The position numbers and the translations under genes are program-made. A stretch of 64,000 nt of DNA. Origin: Comamonadaceae bacterium OH2545_COT-014 (GTDB lineage: Bacteria > Pseudomonadota > Gammaproteobacteria > Burkholderiales > Burkholderiaceae_C). Shown here piece after piece: positions 53,595 through 64,000 of this stretch; position 1 is the stretch's first letter; the number at the start of each line of letters is the position of its first letter. A model generated the notes under the pieces. The model searched no databases. It worked only from the letters and a program-made list of their open reading frames with translations, and had not been told where the DNA came from. The DNA lies in the NCBI GenBank assembly GCA_003859965.1, contig RQYR01000001.1:62001-126000 (forward strand). The letters are read 5' to 3'.

Positions 53595-55619
53595 TTATTT
53601 GTTGAGCCAGACGAAGACCGTCATGAGCACAAAAATCCCCAGAATCATGACCAGTGCGTAGTGGTACAGATAGCCTGATTGCAGACGACGCACCATGCTG
53701 GCAAACCAGCCCACCAGCTTCCACGAGCCGTTGACCACCGCACCGTCGATCAGCGCCCGGTCACCGCCCTTCCACAAACCCACGCCCAGCAGACGCGCGC
53801 CACGGGCCAGCACTTTTTCGTTGAAAGCATCCATGCCGTACTTGTTGTCCAGCACCTGATAAATGCCAATGGACTGGAAAAAGCGCTTGAACGCTGCCGG
53901 CAGCGCCGGATTGACGAGATACATGTAGCCTGCGGCTAGCGCACCCGCCAGCACCAGCCAGAACGGCAGCGTGACGAAACCGTGCAGCGCCATGGGCAGC
54001 CAACCGTGAATGGTTTCCGCCAGCTTGGCCATGGCGCCGTGCTTCGCCCCATCGACAAAGATGGCATCGGCAAAGAAATCACCGAAGAGCAGCGGCATCA
54101 GCGTCATGGCGCCGATGAAGATCGACGGCACAGCCAGAAGCACCAGCGGCACCCACACCACCCAGGGTGACTCGTGCGGCTTGGCGCCATGGCCGCCGTG
54201 ATGAGGGTCATCGTGATGGTGCGCATCGGGGTTTTGGTCGTAACGCTCCTTGCCCCAGAACACCAGGAAATACAGCCGGAAGGAATAGAAGGACGTAACG
54301 AACACGCCTGCCATCACAGCGAAATAAGCAAAACCGGCCGCTGGAAGCTGGCTCGCGTGCGCCGCCTCAATGATGGAATCCTTCGAATAGAAACCCGACA
54401 GGAAAGGCGTGCCCACCAGCGCCAATGTGCCGATCAGCGAAGTCCAGTGCGTCAGCGGCATGTACTTGCGCACACCGCCCATCCAGCGGATGTCCTGGTT
54501 GTGGTGCATGCCCATGATGACGGAACCGGCGGCCAGGAACAGCAGCGCCTTGAAGAAAGCATGCGTCATCAGGTGGAACACTGCGACAGAATAGGCCGAC
54601 ACGCCCAGCGCCACGGTCATGTAACCCAGCTGCGACAGGGTGGAATAAGCCACCACGCGCTTGATGTCATTCTGAATGATGCCCAGAAAGCCCATGAACA
54701 GTGCCGTGATGCTGCCAATCACCAGAATGAAGTTCAGCGCCGCGTCAGACAGCTCGAACAACGGCGAAAACCGCGCCACCATGAAAATGCCGGCCGTCAC
54801 CATGGTGGCGGCGTGGATCAGCGCGGAAATGGGCGTGGGGCCTTCCATGGAATCGGGCAGCCACACATGCAACGGAAACTGTGCGCTCTTGCCCATGGCT
54901 CCGATGAACAGGCAGATGCAAATCACCGTGACCAGCATCCAGCCCGTGCCCGGCATCTGCAACGTGGCCAGCTCTCCAGTCTTGGCAAAAATCTCCGTGT
55001 AATTCAGCGTACCCACGTAGGCCGCGATCAGGCCAATGCCGAGAATGAAGCCGAAGTCACCCACCCGGTTGACCAGAAAAGCCTTCATGTTGGCAAAAAT
55101 GGCCGTGGGCTTGTTGAACCAGAAACCAATCAGCAAATAGGAAACCAAGCCCACCGCCTCCCAGCCAAAGAACAACTGCAGCAGGTTGTTGCTCATCACG
55201 AGCATGAGCATGGAGAAGGTGAACAGCGAGATGTAGGCAAAAAAGCGGTTGTAGCCCGCGTCTTCTTCCATGTAGCCAATGGTGTAGAGATGCACCATCA
55301 ACGACACGAAGGTGACCACGCACATCATCATGGCCGTGAGGCCATCGACCATGAAGCCCACTTCCATCTTCAGACCGCCTACAACCATCCACTCATAGAT
55401 GGTCTGGTTGAAGCGTGCGCCATCCAGCGCCACGCTCTTGAGCGTAAGCGCCGACAGCACGAAGGCCAGCAGCACGCCCAGGATGGTGGCCGTATGCGAG
55501 GCGCGGCGCCCAATCACGTTCCCGCCAAAAGCCGTGCCCAGAATGCCGGCAATAACCGATCCGGCCAAAGGCGCCAGTGGCACGGCCAGCAGGGTGGATG
55601 CAGAAAGGGTTTGACTCAT
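53595..55619 (-). CDS. nuoL: NADH-quinone oxidoreductase subunit L
   Basis: NuoL is the distal and largest antiporter-like subunit of complex I, which also carries the long lateral helix. At 674 residues it is full length. It has GLTAMMMCVVTFVSLMVHLYTIGYM, FFGWEAVGLVSYLLIGFW, AQFPLHVWLPDSMEGPTPISALIHAATMV and RVVAYSTLSQLGYMTVALG. A His/Asp-rich loop (DAHHHDDPHHGGHGAKPHESP in parts) lies near residues 470-490. The C-terminal helices and a final YHYALVMILGIFVLMTVFVWL segment complete it. Confidence 0.96.
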   Translation of the reverse strand: MSQTLSASTLLAVPLAPLAGSVIAGILGTAFGGNVIGRRASHTATILGVLLAFVLSALTLKSVALDGARFNQTIYEWMVVGGLKMEVGFMVDGLTAMMMCVVTFVSLMVHLYTIGYMEEDAGYNRFFAYISLFTFSMLMLVMSNNLLQLFFGWEAVGLVSYLLIGFWFNKPTAIFANMKAFLVNRVGDFGFILGIGLIAAYVGTLNYTEIFAKTGELATLQMPGTGWMLVTVICICLFIGAMGKSAQFPLHVWLPDSMEGPTPISALIHAATMVTAGIFMVARFSPLFELSDAALNFILVIGSITALFMGFLGIIQNDIKRVVAYSTLSQLGYMTVALGVSAYSVAVFHLMTHAFFKALLFLAAGSVIMGMHHNQDIRWMGGVRKYMPLTHWTSLIGTLALVGTPFLSGFYSKDSIIEAAHASQLPAAGFAYFAVMAGVFVTSFYSFRLYFLVFWGKERYDQNPDAHHHDDPHHGGHGAKPHESPWVVWVPLVLLAVPSIFIGAMTLMPLLFGDFFADAIFVDGAKHGAMAKLAETIHGWLPMALHGFVTLPFWLVLAGALAAGYMYLVNPALPAAFKRFFQSIGIYQVLDNKYGMDAFNEKVLARGARLLGVGLWKGGDRALIDGAVVNGSWKLVGWFASMVRRLQSGYLYHYALVMILGIFVLMTVFVWLNK

Positions 55620-55626
55620 TGCGCTA

Positions 55627-55935
55627 TCAACCCTTCAGCGAGTTGAGTTCGTCCACATTGATGCTGGAACGGTTACGGAACAACAGCACCAGAATAGCCA
55701 GACCGATGGCCGACTCCGCCGCCGCCACCGTGAGAATGAAAAACACGAAAACCTGCCCGTGCATGTCGCCCAGGTAATGCGAAAACGCCACGAAGTTCAG
55801 GTTAACGGCCAGCAGCATCAGCTCAATGGCCATCAGCAAAACAATCAGGTTCTTGCGGTTCAGGAAAATGCCAACCACCGAAAGCGCGAACAGAATTGCG
55901 CCCAGCGTGAGGTAATGCGCCAATGTGAGTGTCAT
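55627..55935 (-). CDS. nuoK: NADH-quinone oxidoreductase subunit K
   Basis: This is a small membrane subunit of complex I, 102 residues, three helices. The conserved Glu residues of the proton channel lie in [17 protein letters not shown] (second helix) and in the third helix [16 protein letters not shown]. The start overlaps the nuoJ stop by four bases. Confidence 0.95.
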   Translation of the reverse strand: MTLTLAHYLTLGAILFALSVVGIFLNRKNLIVLLMAIELMLLAVNLNFVAFSHYLGDMHGQVFVFFILTVAAAESAIGLAILVLLFRNRSSINVDELNSLKG

Positions 55936-56600
55936 GTCCGGGCTCCTTCTGCCGGTGCGGCTGCACCTGCCTCACTGGAAACAGCCGGCTGCGGCTTTTG
56001 CACCGGCGCCATGGCCACCACTTCAAGGCGATCCGCGGCACGTACACGCACCTGAATGGAAGGATCAATCTTCTTGGTGTCCTTGCGCGCACGCAGCGTC
56101 AGCGCAATGGCGGCGATCATGGCCACCAGCAAAATCACGGCAGCAATCTGGATCGGATAAAGGTACTGCGTATACAGCAGCATCCCCAAAGCCTTGGTGT
56201 TGGAAGCGGAAGCCGGATCCGCCACCGCGCCCACAGTCACGGGCGCTTCGCTTGCCCGGAAGCCGCCAATCAGAACCACTGCCATTTCCAGCGAAATCAG
56301 GGCACCAATTCCCAGCGCCAGCGGAAAGTGTTTCCAGAAACCCTGGCGCAAGCTGTCGATATTGATGTCCAGCATCATCACGACGAAAAGAAACAGCACC
56401 ATCACCGCGCCCAGATACACCAGCACCAGCGTGATGGCCAGAAACTCAGCCTTCAGCAAAAGCCAGATACCTGATGCCTGGGAAAAAGCCAGCATCAGGT
56501 AAAGCACTGCAGAAACGGGGTTGCGTGCCGTGACCACCCGAAACGCTGCAAACAGCAGCACGAGTGCAAACAAATAGAAAAAACCGGTCTGAACGTCCAT
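55932..56600 (-). CDS. nuoJ: NADH-quinone oxidoreductase subunit J
   Basis: This is a five-helix membrane subunit of complex I, 222 residues, with [48 protein letters not shown] (in parts) matching the family's strongest block. The C-terminus is longer and more polar (Ala/Glu/Pro-rich) than in E. coli. It overlaps nuoK and follows nuoI after about 27 bases. Confidence 0.94.
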   Translation of the reverse strand: MDVQTGFFYLFALVLLFAAFRVVTARNPVSAVLYLMLAFSQASGIWLLLKAEFLAITLVLVYLGAVMVLFLFVVMMLDINIDSLRQGFWKHFPLALGIGALISLEMAVVLIGGFRASEAPVTVGAVADPASASNTKALGMLLYTQYLYPIQIAAVILLVAMIAAIALTLRARKDTKKIDPSIQVRVRAADRLEVVAMAPVQKPQPAVSSEAGAAAPAEGART

Positions 56601-56627
56601 GAATCGTGTCTGTCGTTGGTGCCCGGG

Positions 56628-57137
56628 TTAGCGGTATTTGGCGTCTGCCGCCTTGGCCGCGGCAATTTCTTTTTCGTAACGATCGCCCACGGCCAGCAGC
56701 ATTTCCTTGGTGAAGTAAAGGTCGCCACGTTTTTCGCCGTGGTACTCAAAAATCTGGGTTTCAACGATCGAATCAACCGGGCAGCTTTCTTCGCAGAAAC
56801 CGCAGAAAATGCACTTGGTCAGGTCAATGTCGTAACGCGTGGTCCGGCGTGTACCATCGGCACGCTGGTCAGACTCGATGGTGATGGCCATCGCCGGGCA
56901 AACCGCTTCGCACAGCTTGCAGGCAATGCAGCGCTCTTCACCGTTCTCGTAACGGCGCAGCGCATGCAGGCCCCGAAAACGCGGCGACAACGGGGTTTTC
57001 TCCTCTGGGAACTGAACGGTTACCTTGCGGCGCAGCGCATAGCGGCCCGTCAGGGCCATGCCCTTGAACAGCTCCACGAGCATGAAGCTCTTGAAGAAAT
57101 CACGTATCGAAAAAGGGGTGGCAACAGCTGAAGCCAT
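56628..57137 (-). CDS. nuoI: NADH-quinone oxidoreductase subunit I
   Basis: This is the ferredoxin-like subunit of complex I with two 4Fe-4S clusters (N6a and N6b). The 169-residue protein has [12 protein letters not shown] (Cys at 70, 73, 76, 80) and [16 protein letters not shown] (109, 112, 115, 119). The start [10 protein letters not shown] at 57137 is preferred over an in-frame extension to 57239 that overlaps nuoH. Its N-terminal helix attaches it to the membrane arm. Confidence 0.96.
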   Translation of the reverse strand: MASAVATPFSIRDFFKSFMLVELFKGMALTGRYALRRKVTVQFPEEKTPLSPRFRGLHALRRYENGEERCIACKLCEAVCPAMAITIESDQRADGTRRTTRYDIDLTKCIFCGFCEESCPVDSIVETQIFEYHGEKRGDLYFTKEMLLAVGDRYEKEIAAAKAADAKYR

Positions 57138-57154
57138 GTTCGCTCTCATCCCGC

Positions 57155-58237
57155 TCAAGGCCAGAGATTCCAAGGGGTATGCATCCACACACCGACGACC
57201 AGCAACCAGATCAGTGTGACGGGAATAAAGATCTTCCACCCTAGGCGCATGATCTGGTCATAGCGGAAGCGTGGGAAGGTGGCGCGAATCCAGATGAACA
57301 TGGACAGCACGACGAAGGTTTTCAGCCCCAGCCAGATCCAGCCCGGAATAACACCCAGCGCCTCGAACGGCGGCAGCCAGCCGCCCAGGAACATGATGAC
57401 GGCCAGAATGGAAACCAGCCACATCGCGGCGTATTCAGCCAGGAAGAACACGGCAAAACCCATGCCCGAATACTCGACCATGTGACCGGCCACAATCTCG
57501 GCTTCGCCTTCCACCACGTCGAACGGATGACGGTTGGTTTCGGCCACGCCCGAGATCAGGTAAACCATGAAGATGGGCAGCAGGGGCAACCAGTTCCAGG
57601 ACAGGAAGGTGCCCGCGAATGCGCCGCCGAACGCGACTCCCTTGGCCTGCCCCATCACGATGTCCGTGAGGTTCATGCTGCCGGAAACCATCAACACCAC
57701 CAGGAAGCAGAAGCCCATGGCGATTTCGTAGCTGACCATTTGCGCCGAAGCGCGCAGCGCGCCGAGGAAAGCGTATTTGGAGTTGGACGCCCAGCCCGCG
57801 ATGATGACGCCGTAGACCTCAATCGACGTGATGGCCATCACCAACAGCAGGCCAGCGTTGACGTTGGCCAGTGCCACATCCGGGCCGAACGGAATAACCG
57901 ACCAGGCCGCCAAGGCGGGCATGATGGCCATCAACGGCCCCAGCAGGAAGAGGCCTTTGGCCGCCGCCGTCGGCTGAATGATTTCCTTGGTCAGCAGCTT
58001 CACGGCGTCGGCAATGGGTTGCAGCATGCCCCAGGGGCCCACGCGGTTCGGGCCGTGGCGCACCTGCATCCAGCCCAGCAGCTTGCGCTCCCACAACGTG
58101 GTGTAGGCCACCGCCCCCATCAGCGGCAGCAAGATGGCGACGATCTTGAGCAGGCTCCAGACCACGGGCCAGCCGATGCCGGTCCACCATTCGCCCGCGA
58201 ACAGACCCAGGCCGCCGTTGTACAACGCGTCAATCAT
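57155..58237 (-). CDS. nuoH: NADH-quinone oxidoreductase subunit H
   Basis: NuoH forms part of the quinone-binding site at the junction of the two arms. The 360-residue membrane protein has eight helices, with [44 protein letters not shown]-like [27 protein letters not shown] (acidic residues of the proton path) and [18 protein letters not shown]. The start overlaps the nuoG stop by four bases. Confidence 0.96.
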   Translation of the reverse strand: MIDALYNGGLGLFAGEWWTGIGWPVVWSLLKIVAILLPLMGAVAYTTLWERKLLGWMQVRHGPNRVGPWGMLQPIADAVKLLTKEIIQPTAAAKGLFLLGPLMAIMPALAAWSVIPFGPDVALANVNAGLLLVMAITSIEVYGVIIAGWASNSKYAFLGALRASAQMVSYEIAMGFCFLVVLMVSGSMNLTDIVMGQAKGVAFGGAFAGTFLSWNWLPLLPIFMVYLISGVAETNRHPFDVVEGEAEIVAGHMVEYSGMGFAVFFLAEYAAMWLVSILAVIMFLGGWLPPFEALGVIPGWIWLGLKTFVVLSMFIWIRATFPRFRYDQIMRLGWKIFIPVTLIWLLVVGVWMHTPWNLWP

Positions 58238-60393
58238 GCGGCAACTCCTTGCAGGGCAGGCTGCTGGCGCGCATCGGCCGTTTGCTGCAAGGACGGTGCC
58301 CGGCGCACGATGCCATCCAACTCATAAATGCCCCAGTAGCGGGGCACGATGGCCGCTTTATCCGCCATTGCCGCGGATGCCGACGTGGCGTTGCTCAGGT
58401 AAGCCGCAGGCAGCATATCGCTGCCTTGCGCGGCCCCCAGCGCTTGCGCCAATACTTCTTGAGAAGAATTGAAAGCAGGCAACGGCAAGGCCAGCATATC
58501 TGCCAACACGCGCAGCACCTTCCAGGCCGGACGGGTTTCACCCAACGGGCGCACCACCGCATGGAAGCTCTGCACACGTCCCTCGGCATTCACAAAGGTT
58601 CCCGACGTTTCCGTGAAGGGCGCGATCGGCAGCAGCACATCGCTGAAAGCCATGTTCGCCTTGAACGGACTCAGTGTGACCACCATGTCGCACTGGCCCA
58701 AGGCCGCCGCCGCGCTGGCGCCATGGGGCGCATCCATTTCCGGCTCCGAATGGAGCAGCAGCGCCGCCTTGAGATGGCCCGCCAGCATCTGGGCGGCATT
58801 CAACCCTCCAGAACCAGGCATGGCGCGCACCCATTGCGCGCCCACGGTATTGGCGGCTTCGGTCAGGTAGCCCACGCAGGCACCGGTCTGCTCAGCCATC
58901 CATTGACAAAGGGCCAACAGGCCCGAGGCTTGCGAATGGTGAGCCGCTGCATTGCCTAGCAAGATGGCCTGCATGCCACCAGCCAGCAGGTTGCGGGCAA
59001 TGTCCTTGGCGGCTTCGTCGGCGACGGCAGGCACCGGGGGCTCCACCCCTTTTTCAGCGGCCACGGCACTGGCCACGCCAGCTAGCAGAGGCACCCACTG
59101 TGCCGGCTCGGCCGTAAGCGCCTGCCGCAGGGACATGGCCCAAGCATCGGCGTCGGCCAGCAGTGCGGGCGATGTAATGGCGGAAACAGCCGCGCCATGG
59201 CGGACCGACTGCCGGATACGCTGGGCGAACAGCGGGTGATCCTTGCGCAAATTGGAGCCAACGATCAAGGCGCCTTGCAAGGCCGACAGCGATGCAATCG
59301 ACGTTCCCAGCCAGCGCACGCCTTCAGGCTGATCAAACTCGGTATGCCGCAACCGGTAGTCAATGTTTTCGCTGCCCAGCCCACGCATCAATGCCCCAGC
59401 AAGATACAGTTCTTCCAGCGTGCTGTGCGGACTGACCAGGGCACCCACACTGCCCGCGCCATGCTCGGCCTTGATCTGGCTCAGGCCGTTGGCCACGTAT
59501 TCCAGCGCGGTCTGCCAATCAACTTCTTTCCACTCGCCCCCCTGCTTCAGCATGGGGCGCGTCAAACGCTCGGGGCCATTGAGCGCCTCGTACGAAAAAC
59601 GATCCCGGTCGGCAATCCAGCATTCGTTGACCGCTTCGTTTTCAAACGGAACCACGCGCATCACGCGATGGTTTTTCACTTGCACGATGAGGTTGGCGCC
59701 CGTCGAATCGTGTGGGCTGATACTCTTGCGGCGCGAAAGCTCCCACGTACGGGCGCTGTAACGAAACGGCTTGCTGGTAAGCGCGCCCACCGGGCAGATA
59801 TCGATCATGTTGCCCGACAGCTCCGAATCCACCGTGCGGCCAACAAAGGTTTCGATCTCGGAATGCTCTCCGCGGTTGGCCATGCCCAGCTCCATCGCGC
59901 CGGCAATTTCCTGCCCGAAGCGCACGCAGCGCGTGCAGTGGATGCAGCGGCTCATTTCTTCCATGGAAATGAGCGGACCGACATCCTTGTGGAACACGAC
60001 GCGCTTTTCTTCCTCGTAGCGCGAGGCGCCCACGCCATAACCAACGGCCAAGTCCTGCAGCTGGCATTCGCCGCCTTGGTCACAGATTGGGCAATCCAGC
60101 GGGTGGTTGATGAGCAAGAACTCCATCACCGACTGCTGGGCCTTGATGGCTTTTTCGCTCTTTGTGCGCACGACCATGCCTTGCGTCACGGGCGTGGCGC
60201 AGGCGGGCATGGGCTTGGGCGCTTTTTCAACGTCCACCAGGCACATGCGGCAGTTGGCCGCGATGGACAGCTTTTTGTGATAGCAAAAATGTGGAATATA
60301 GGTGCCCGCCTTATCAGCCGCATGCATCACCATGCTGCCTTCGGCCACCTCCACCTTCTTGCCGTCGATCTCGATTTCAACCATGACTGTCAA
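58234..60393 (-). CDS. nuoG: NADH-quinone oxidoreductase subunit G
   Basis: This is the largest peripheral subunit, 719 residues. The N-terminal part has a 2Fe-2S cluster (Cys 37, 48, 51, 65), a His-ligated 4Fe-4S cluster (His97, Cys101, 104, 110) and another 4Fe-4S cluster (Cys150, 153, 156 and the Cys in DICPVGAL). The C-terminal molybdopterin-oxidoreductase-like domain is present but has no visible cofactor-binding Cys/Ser, as usual. It follows nuoF after six bases and overlaps nuoH. I see no frameshift. Confidence 0.96.
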   Translation of the reverse strand: MTVMVEIEIDGKKVEVAEGSMVMHAADKAGTYIPHFCYHKKLSIAANCRMCLVDVEKAPKPMPACATPVTQGMVVRTKSEKAIKAQQSVMEFLLINHPLDCPICDQGGECQLQDLAVGYGVGASRYEEEKRVVFHKDVGPLISMEEMSRCIHCTRCVRFGQEIAGAMELGMANRGEHSEIETFVGRTVDSELSGNMIDICPVGALTSKPFRYSARTWELSRRKSISPHDSTGANLIVQVKNHRVMRVVPFENEAVNECWIADRDRFSYEALNGPERLTRPMLKQGGEWKEVDWQTALEYVANGLSQIKAEHGAGSVGALVSPHSTLEELYLAGALMRGLGSENIDYRLRHTEFDQPEGVRWLGTSIASLSALQGALIVGSNLRKDHPLFAQRIRQSVRHGAAVSAITSPALLADADAWAMSLRQALTAEPAQWVPLLAGVASAVAAEKGVEPPVPAVADEAAKDIARNLLAGGMQAILLGNAAAHHSQASGLLALCQWMAEQTGACVGYLTEAANTVGAQWVRAMPGSGGLNAAQMLAGHLKAALLLHSEPEMDAPHGASAAAALGQCDMVVTLSPFKANMAFSDVLLPIAPFTETSGTFVNAEGRVQSFHAVVRPLGETRPAWKVLRVLADMLALPLPAFNSSQEVLAQALGAAQGSDMLPAAYLSNATSASAAMADKAAIVPRYWGIYELDGIVRRAPSLQQTADARQQPALQGVAA

Positions 60394-60399
60394 GCCGCA

Positions 60400-61758
60400 T
60401 CAGACGTACGCCGGAACCATGCAGGTCTTGTGCGCAACGTGGTGTTCAAACTCGGGGCGGAAATGCTTGAGCATGGCCCGCACTGGCATGGCCGCGGCAT
60501 CGCCAAGCGCGCAGATGGTGCGGCCCATGATGTTGCCCGCTACGGAATCCAGCAGGTCCATGTCGCTTTGACGGCCTTCGCCACGCTCAATGCGATCCAC
60601 CACGCGCCACAGCCAGCCCGTACCTTCACGACAAGGCGTGCATTGGCCGCAGGATTCATGCATGTAGAAATACGACAGACGCTGCAGCGACTTCACCATG
60701 CAGCGCGAATCGTCCATGACAATCACCGCCCCCGACCCCAGCATGGAGCCGGCCTTGGAGATGCTGTCGTAATCCATGGTGCAATCCATCATGATGGCCG
60801 CAGGCAGCACGGGGGCCGACGAACCGCCTGGAATCACCGCCTTCAGCTGCCGCCCGGCGCGCACGCCGCCCGCCAGTTCCAGCAAGGTGGCAAAGGGCGT
60901 GCCCATGGGCACTTCATAGTTGCCGGGGCGTTCCACGTCACCACTCACCGAAAAGATCTTGGTGCCCCCGTTATTGGGCTTGCCACACTCCAGGTAGGCT
61001 TGGCCGCCATGGCGAATGATCCAGGGCACGGCGGCGAAAGTCTCGGTGTTGTTGATGGTGGTGGGCTTGCCATACAGGCCAAAACTAGCCGGAAATGGCG
61101 GTTTGAAGCGCGGCTGCCCTTTTTTGCCTTCCAGCGATTCCAGCAAGGCCGTTTCTTCACCGCAGATGTAGGCGCCAAAACCGTGGTGCGCATACAGCTC
61201 GAAGCTGAAGCCCGTTCCCAAAATGTTCTTGCCCAGCAAGCCTGCGGCGCGTGCTTCTTCCAGCGCGGCCTCGAAGCGTTCGTAAACCTGGAAAATTTCG
61301 CCGTGGATATAGTTGTAGCCCACGCTCGTGCCCATGGCATAGGCAGCGATGGCCATGCCCTCGATCACGATATGCGGGTTGTACATGAGGATGTCGCGGT
61401 CCTTGCAAGTCCCCGGTTCACCCTCATCCGAATTGCAGACCAGGTGCTTCTGCCCCGGGAACTGGCGTGGCATGAAGCTCCACTTCAGCCCTGTGGGAAA
61501 ACCGGCACCGCCACGCCCGCGCAGCGCCGAGTCCTTGACGGTGGCGATCACCTGATCCTGCGTCATGCCCGGGCCACCATCCACGCCAAGAATCTTGCGC
61601 AAGGCTTGGTAGCCGCCACGCGCCTCGTAATCCTTCAAGCGCCAGTTCTCGCCATTCAGCCCGGCATAAATCTGCGGATTGATATGGCGGCCATGAAAGC
61701 ATGTTTCCTGGCCTGTGGACTGAAAACGCGACAAAAGCTGCGTCACCTGAGCGGTCAT
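60400..61758 (-). CDS. nuoF: NADH-quinone oxidoreductase subunit F
   Basis: This is the NADH-oxidising subunit with FMN and a 4Fe-4S cluster (N3). The 452-residue protein has the FMN/NADH loop [10 protein letters not shown] (81-90), [21 protein letters not shown] (in parts) and the cluster motif [12 protein letters not shown] near residue 368 with a fourth Cys in TICALGDAA. The start [10 protein letters not shown] at 61758 overlaps the nuoE stop (ATGA). It works with NuoE and NuoG. Confidence 0.97.
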   Translation of the reverse strand: MTAQVTQLLSRFQSTGQETCFHGRHINPQIYAGLNGENWRLKDYEARGGYQALRKILGVDGGPGMTQDQVIATVKDSALRGRGGAGFPTGLKWSFMPRQFPGQKHLVCNSDEGEPGTCKDRDILMYNPHIVIEGMAIAAYAMGTSVGYNYIHGEIFQVYERFEAALEEARAAGLLGKNILGTGFSFELYAHHGFGAYICGEETALLESLEGKKGQPRFKPPFPASFGLYGKPTTINNTETFAAVPWIIRHGGQAYLECGKPNNGGTKIFSVSGDVERPGNYEVPMGTPFATLLELAGGVRAGRQLKAVIPGGSSAPVLPAAIMMDCTMDYDSISKAGSMLGSGAVIVMDDSRCMVKSLQRLSYFYMHESCGQCTPCREGTGWLWRVVDRIERGEGRQSDMDLLDSVAGNIMGRTICALGDAAAMPVRAMLKHFRPEFEHHVAHKTCMVPAYV

Positions 61759-62282
61759 GCCTGCCCTCCTTCGGCGGCGCGCAGACCATCCACCAGCTGA
61801 TCGAGCTTGTCGTCTTCCATGAAACTGCACATGGCACGGTCGTTGACCAGCATCACCGGCGCATCGGCGCATGCCCCCAGGCATTCACACTGCTGCAACG
61901 TGAACAAACCGTCAGCCGTCGTTTCACCAGCGGCGATGCCCAATTTGCGCTCCAGGTAAGCCAACGCTTTGCCGCCATTGCGCAACACACAAGGCAGGTT
62001 GGTGCAGACACTGAGCTTGTACTTGCCCACTGGCTGCTGGTTGTACATGTTGTAGAAGGTGGTTACCTCATGCACCGCCATGGCGGGCATGCCCAGGTAA
62101 TCAGCCACCGCCTGCTCGCTTGCGGGGCTGACCCAGCCTTGCTCTTGCTGCACGATGGACAGACAGGCCATCACAGCCGACTGCTGCTGCCCTTCGGGGT
62201 ACTTGGCCACCTCGCGCGCAAAACGCGCCAGCGTCGCCTCGGACAGCGGCGCAGTCAGAATGGGTGCGGTGTCGGCGCTCAT
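61755..62282 (-). CDS. nuoE: NADH-quinone oxidoreductase subunit E
   Basis: This is the 24-kDa thioredoxin-like subunit with a 2Fe-2S cluster (N1a). The 175-residue protein has Cys93 and Cys98 ([13 protein letters not shown]) and Cys134 and Cys138 ([14 protein letters not shown]), with [20 protein letters not shown] before them. It overlaps nuoD upstream (62279-62282) and nuoF downstream. Confidence 0.96.
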   Translation of the reverse strand: MSADTAPILTAPLSEATLARFAREVAKYPEGQQQSAVMACLSIVQQEQGWVSPASEQAVADYLGMPAMAVHEVTTFYNMYNQQPVGKYKLSVCTNLPCVLRNGGKALAYLERKLGIAAGETTADGLFTLQQCECLGACADAPVMLVNDRAMCSFMEDDKLDQLVDGLRAAEGGQA

Positions 62283-63532
62283 CGATCAATCTCCCCAAAC
62301 ACGATGTCCAGCGTGCCGATGATGGCCACGGCATCGGCCAGCATGTGGCCGCGCGCCAGCTCGTCCAGCGTGGACAGATGCACGAAGCCCGGCGCCCGGA
62401 TCTTGAGCCGGTAGGGCTTGTTGGCGCCGTCGCTGACCAGGTAGATGCCGAACTCGCCCTTGGGATGCTCCACCGCCGCGTAGGCCTCGCCCTCGGGCAC
62501 ATGCATGCCTTCAGTGAAGAGCTTGAAGTGGTGGATCAGCTCCTCCATGTTGGCCTTCATCGCCTCGCGCGAGGGCGGCGCCACCTTGTGGTTGTCGGTG
62601 ATGACGGGGCCGGGGTTGGCGCGCAGCCAGTCCACGCATTGCTTGATGATGCGGTTGGACTCGCGCATCTCGCGCACGCGCACCAGGTAGCGGTCGTAGC
62701 TGTCGCCCGTCTTGCCGACGGGGATGTCGAAGTCCACCCGGTCGTACACGTCGTAGGGCTGCTTCTTGCGCAGGTCCCAGGCGATGCCGGAGCCGCGCAG
62801 CATGGGGCCGGTCATGCCCAGGTTGAGGGCGCGCTCGGGGCTGACGACGCCAATGCCCACGGTGCGCTGCTTCCAGATGCGATTGTCGGTGAGCAGGGTC
62901 TCGTACTCGTCCACGCACTTGGGAAAGCGCTGCGTGAAGTCGTCGATGAAGTCCAGCAGCGAGCCCTGGCGGTTGCGGTTCATCGCCTCCAGCGCCTTGG
63001 CGTTGCGGATTTTGCTGGCCCTGTACTGCGGCATGGTGTCCGGCAGGTCGCGATAGACCCCGCCCGGGCGGAAGTAGGCCGCGTGCATGCGTGCGCCCGA
63101 GACCGCCTCGTACATGTCGAACAGATCCTCGCGCTCGCGGAAGGTGTAGATCAGGATGGTGGAGGAGCCGCAGTCGTTGCCGTGCGAGCCCAGCCACATC
63201 AGGTGGTTGAGCAGGCGCGTGATCTCACTGAACATCACGCGGATGTACTGCGCGCGCAGCGGCACCTCGATGCCCAGGAGCTTCTCGATGGCCAGGCAGT
63301 AGGCGTGCTCGTTGCACATCATGGACACGTAGTCCAGACGGTCCATGTAAGGCAGCGACTGAATGAAGGTCTTGTGCTCGGCCAGCTTCTCGGTGGCGCG
63401 GTGCAGCAGGCCGATGTGCGGGTCGGCGCGCTCGACCACCTCGCCGTCGAGCTCCAGCACGAGGCGCAGCACACCGTGCGCGGCCGGGTGCTGCGGCCCG
63501 AAGTTCAGCGTGTAGTTCTTGATCTCGGCCAT
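62279..63532 (-). CDS. nuoD: NADH-quinone oxidoreductase subunit D
   Basis: This is the 49-kDa-type subunit that helps form the quinone site. The 417-residue protein has [25 protein letters not shown] (in parts), [35 protein letters not shown] and GYKL-like [28 protein letters not shown], ending [14 protein letters not shown]. It is separate from nuoC (one base between the stop and start), not fused as in E. coli. Confidence 0.97.
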   Translation of the reverse strand: MAEIKNYTLNFGPQHPAAHGVLRLVLELDGEVVERADPHIGLLHRATEKLAEHKTFIQSLPYMDRLDYVSMMCNEHAYCLAIEKLLGIEVPLRAQYIRVMFSEITRLLNHLMWLGSHGNDCGSSTILIYTFREREDLFDMYEAVSGARMHAAYFRPGGVYRDLPDTMPQYRASKIRNAKALEAMNRNRQGSLLDFIDDFTQRFPKCVDEYETLLTDNRIWKQRTVGIGVVSPERALNLGMTGPMLRGSGIAWDLRKKQPYDVYDRVDFDIPVGKTGDSYDRYLVRVREMRESNRIIKQCVDWLRANPGPVITDNHKVAPPSREAMKANMEELIHHFKLFTEGMHVPEGEAYAAVEHPKGEFGIYLVSDGANKPYRLKIRAPGFVHLSTLDELARGHMLADAVAIIGTLDIVFGEIDR

Positions 63533-63533
63533 T

Positions 63534-64000
63534 TCAGTGCAGGCCCCCGTATTTGTCCTCGCGGATCACGCGCGGCGTGATCTCGCGCGGCTCGATCGAC
63601 ACCGGCTCGTAGACCACGCGCTGGCGCTCGGCGTCGTAGCGCATCTCGACGTGGCCCGAAAGCGGGAAATCCTTGCGGAACGGGTGCCCGACGAAGCCGT
63701 AGTCGGTCAGGATGCGACGCAAATCACCGTGCCCCTCGAACACGATGCCGTAAAGATCAAAGGCCTCGCGCTCGAACCAGTTGGCTGAACTCCAGACATC
63801 CACCAGAGAATCAACCACAGGAAACTCGTCGTCAGCACAAAAAACGCGCACACGCACACGCTGATTCAGGCTGACCGAAAGCAAATGCACCACCACACAG
63901 TAACGCGCCCCCTCCCAGAAACCATCACCGTAGGCAGACATATCCATGCCGCACAGGTCAATCAGCTGCTCGAAGCGGCATGCCGGAGCATCACGCAGCA
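63534..64000 (-). CDS. nuoC: NADH-quinone oxidoreductase subunit C (5' end outside window)
   Basis: This is the 30-kDa-type subunit of complex I. About 155 C-terminal residues are visible: the block [65 protein letters not shown] (in parts) is the family signature, followed by GHVEMRYD and [19 protein letters not shown]. The start and the upstream genes nuoA and nuoB lie past the window edge. Confidence 0.96.
   Translation of the reverse strand, partial: LRDAPACRFEQLIDLCGMDMSAYGDGFWEGARYCVVVHLLSVSLNQRVRVRVFCADDEFPVVDSLVDVWSSANWFEREAFDLYGIVFEGHGDLRRILTDYGFVGHPFRKDFPLSGHVEMRYDAERQRVVYEPVSIEPREITPRVIREDKYGGLH

Noticed and set aside
54174-55646. Long plus-strand open frame opposite nuoL
   Set aside because: It mirrors the conserved nuoL gene, is rich in His/Gln/Arg and has no recognisable domain.
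59197-61800. 867-codon plus-strand open frame opposite nuoG/nuoF
   Set aside because: Both minus-strand genes have complete iron-sulphur and FMN motifs; the antisense frame has none and is a GC-skew effect.
50606-64000. Possible frameshift or pseudogene in the nuo operon
   Set aside because: Every subunit from C to N reads through at full or expected length with all cofactor residues. Only nuoC is cut, by the window edge.

Overview
This 64 kb window is ordinary, densely coded, high-GC chromosomal DNA. It most likely comes from a betaproteobacterium of the order Burkholderiales, and probably the family Comamonadaceae (relatives of Acidovorax, Alicycliphilus, Comamonas). That assignment rests on remembered gene orders (lolB-ispE-tRNA-Gln-prs-rplY; ribF-ileS-lspA; nuoN followed by DUF2818, Nudix and DUF1178 genes; zapA followed by 6S RNA), on GC-rich codon use, and on a short AT-rich intergenic repeat that I recall from that family. 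No search was run. I see no transposase, integrase, prophage, rRNA operon or CRISPR array.

Layout. 1-5.6 kb (minus): branched-chain amino acid ABC transporter, with two tandem binding proteins followed by LivH, LivM and a LivG cut by the window edge. 5.8-6.6 kb: serB. 6.6-14.7 kb (minus): a vitamin B12 uptake and salvage cluster. A cobalamin riboswitch precedes btuB, cobB, cobU and btuF, followed by btuC, btuD and cobO. 14.9-19 kb: a Kef-type antiporter, an SDR enzyme with a DUF2834 membrane protein, and an AraC/O6-alkylguanine-DNA alkyltransferase fusion. 19.5-22.6 kb: a ZapB-like coiled coil, ZapA, 6S RNA, a TauE/SafE permease and an HSL-type esterase. 22.9-28 kb (minus): TPR lipoprotein, lolB, ispE, tRNA-Gln(TTG), prs, rplY. 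28.1-32.2 kb (plus): mutM, a dynamin-like GTPase and mutY.

32.4-35.8 kb: small membrane protein, cytochrome c, quinone oxidoreductase, HdeD-like protein and lspA. 36-40.2 kb (minus): ileS and ribF. 40.5-44.1 kb (plus): a phosphonate/phosphite-type ABC transporter phnD-phnC-phnE1-phnE2, closed by a clear terminator. 44.3-49.6 kb: alpha/beta hydrolase, aldo/keto reductase, YbaK deacylase, a small MITE-like element, a ZnuB-type permease with a Zur-type regulator, and a DUF1178 protein. 49.6-64 kb (minus): the respiratory complex I operon nuoC(partial)-D-E-F-G-H-I-J-K-L-M-N, running on into DUF2818 and Nudix genes.

How the genes work together. The B12 cluster brings corrinoid through the outer membrane (BtuB), periplasm (BtuF) and inner membrane (BtuCD), then adenosylates and activates it (CobO, CobU), all plausibly under riboswitch control. 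MutM and MutY are the two DNA glycosylases of the 8-oxoguanine (GO) system. The Nuo proteins form NADH:quinone oxidoreductase.

Nothing here is clearly a new defence or biosynthetic system. The most interesting items are the dynamin-like GTPase translationally coupled to mutY, a 202-bp element with terminal inverted repeats plus related short sequences just after stop codons, a five-copy AT-rich intergenic repeat family, and a RibF with an insertion and an altered flavokinase motif.
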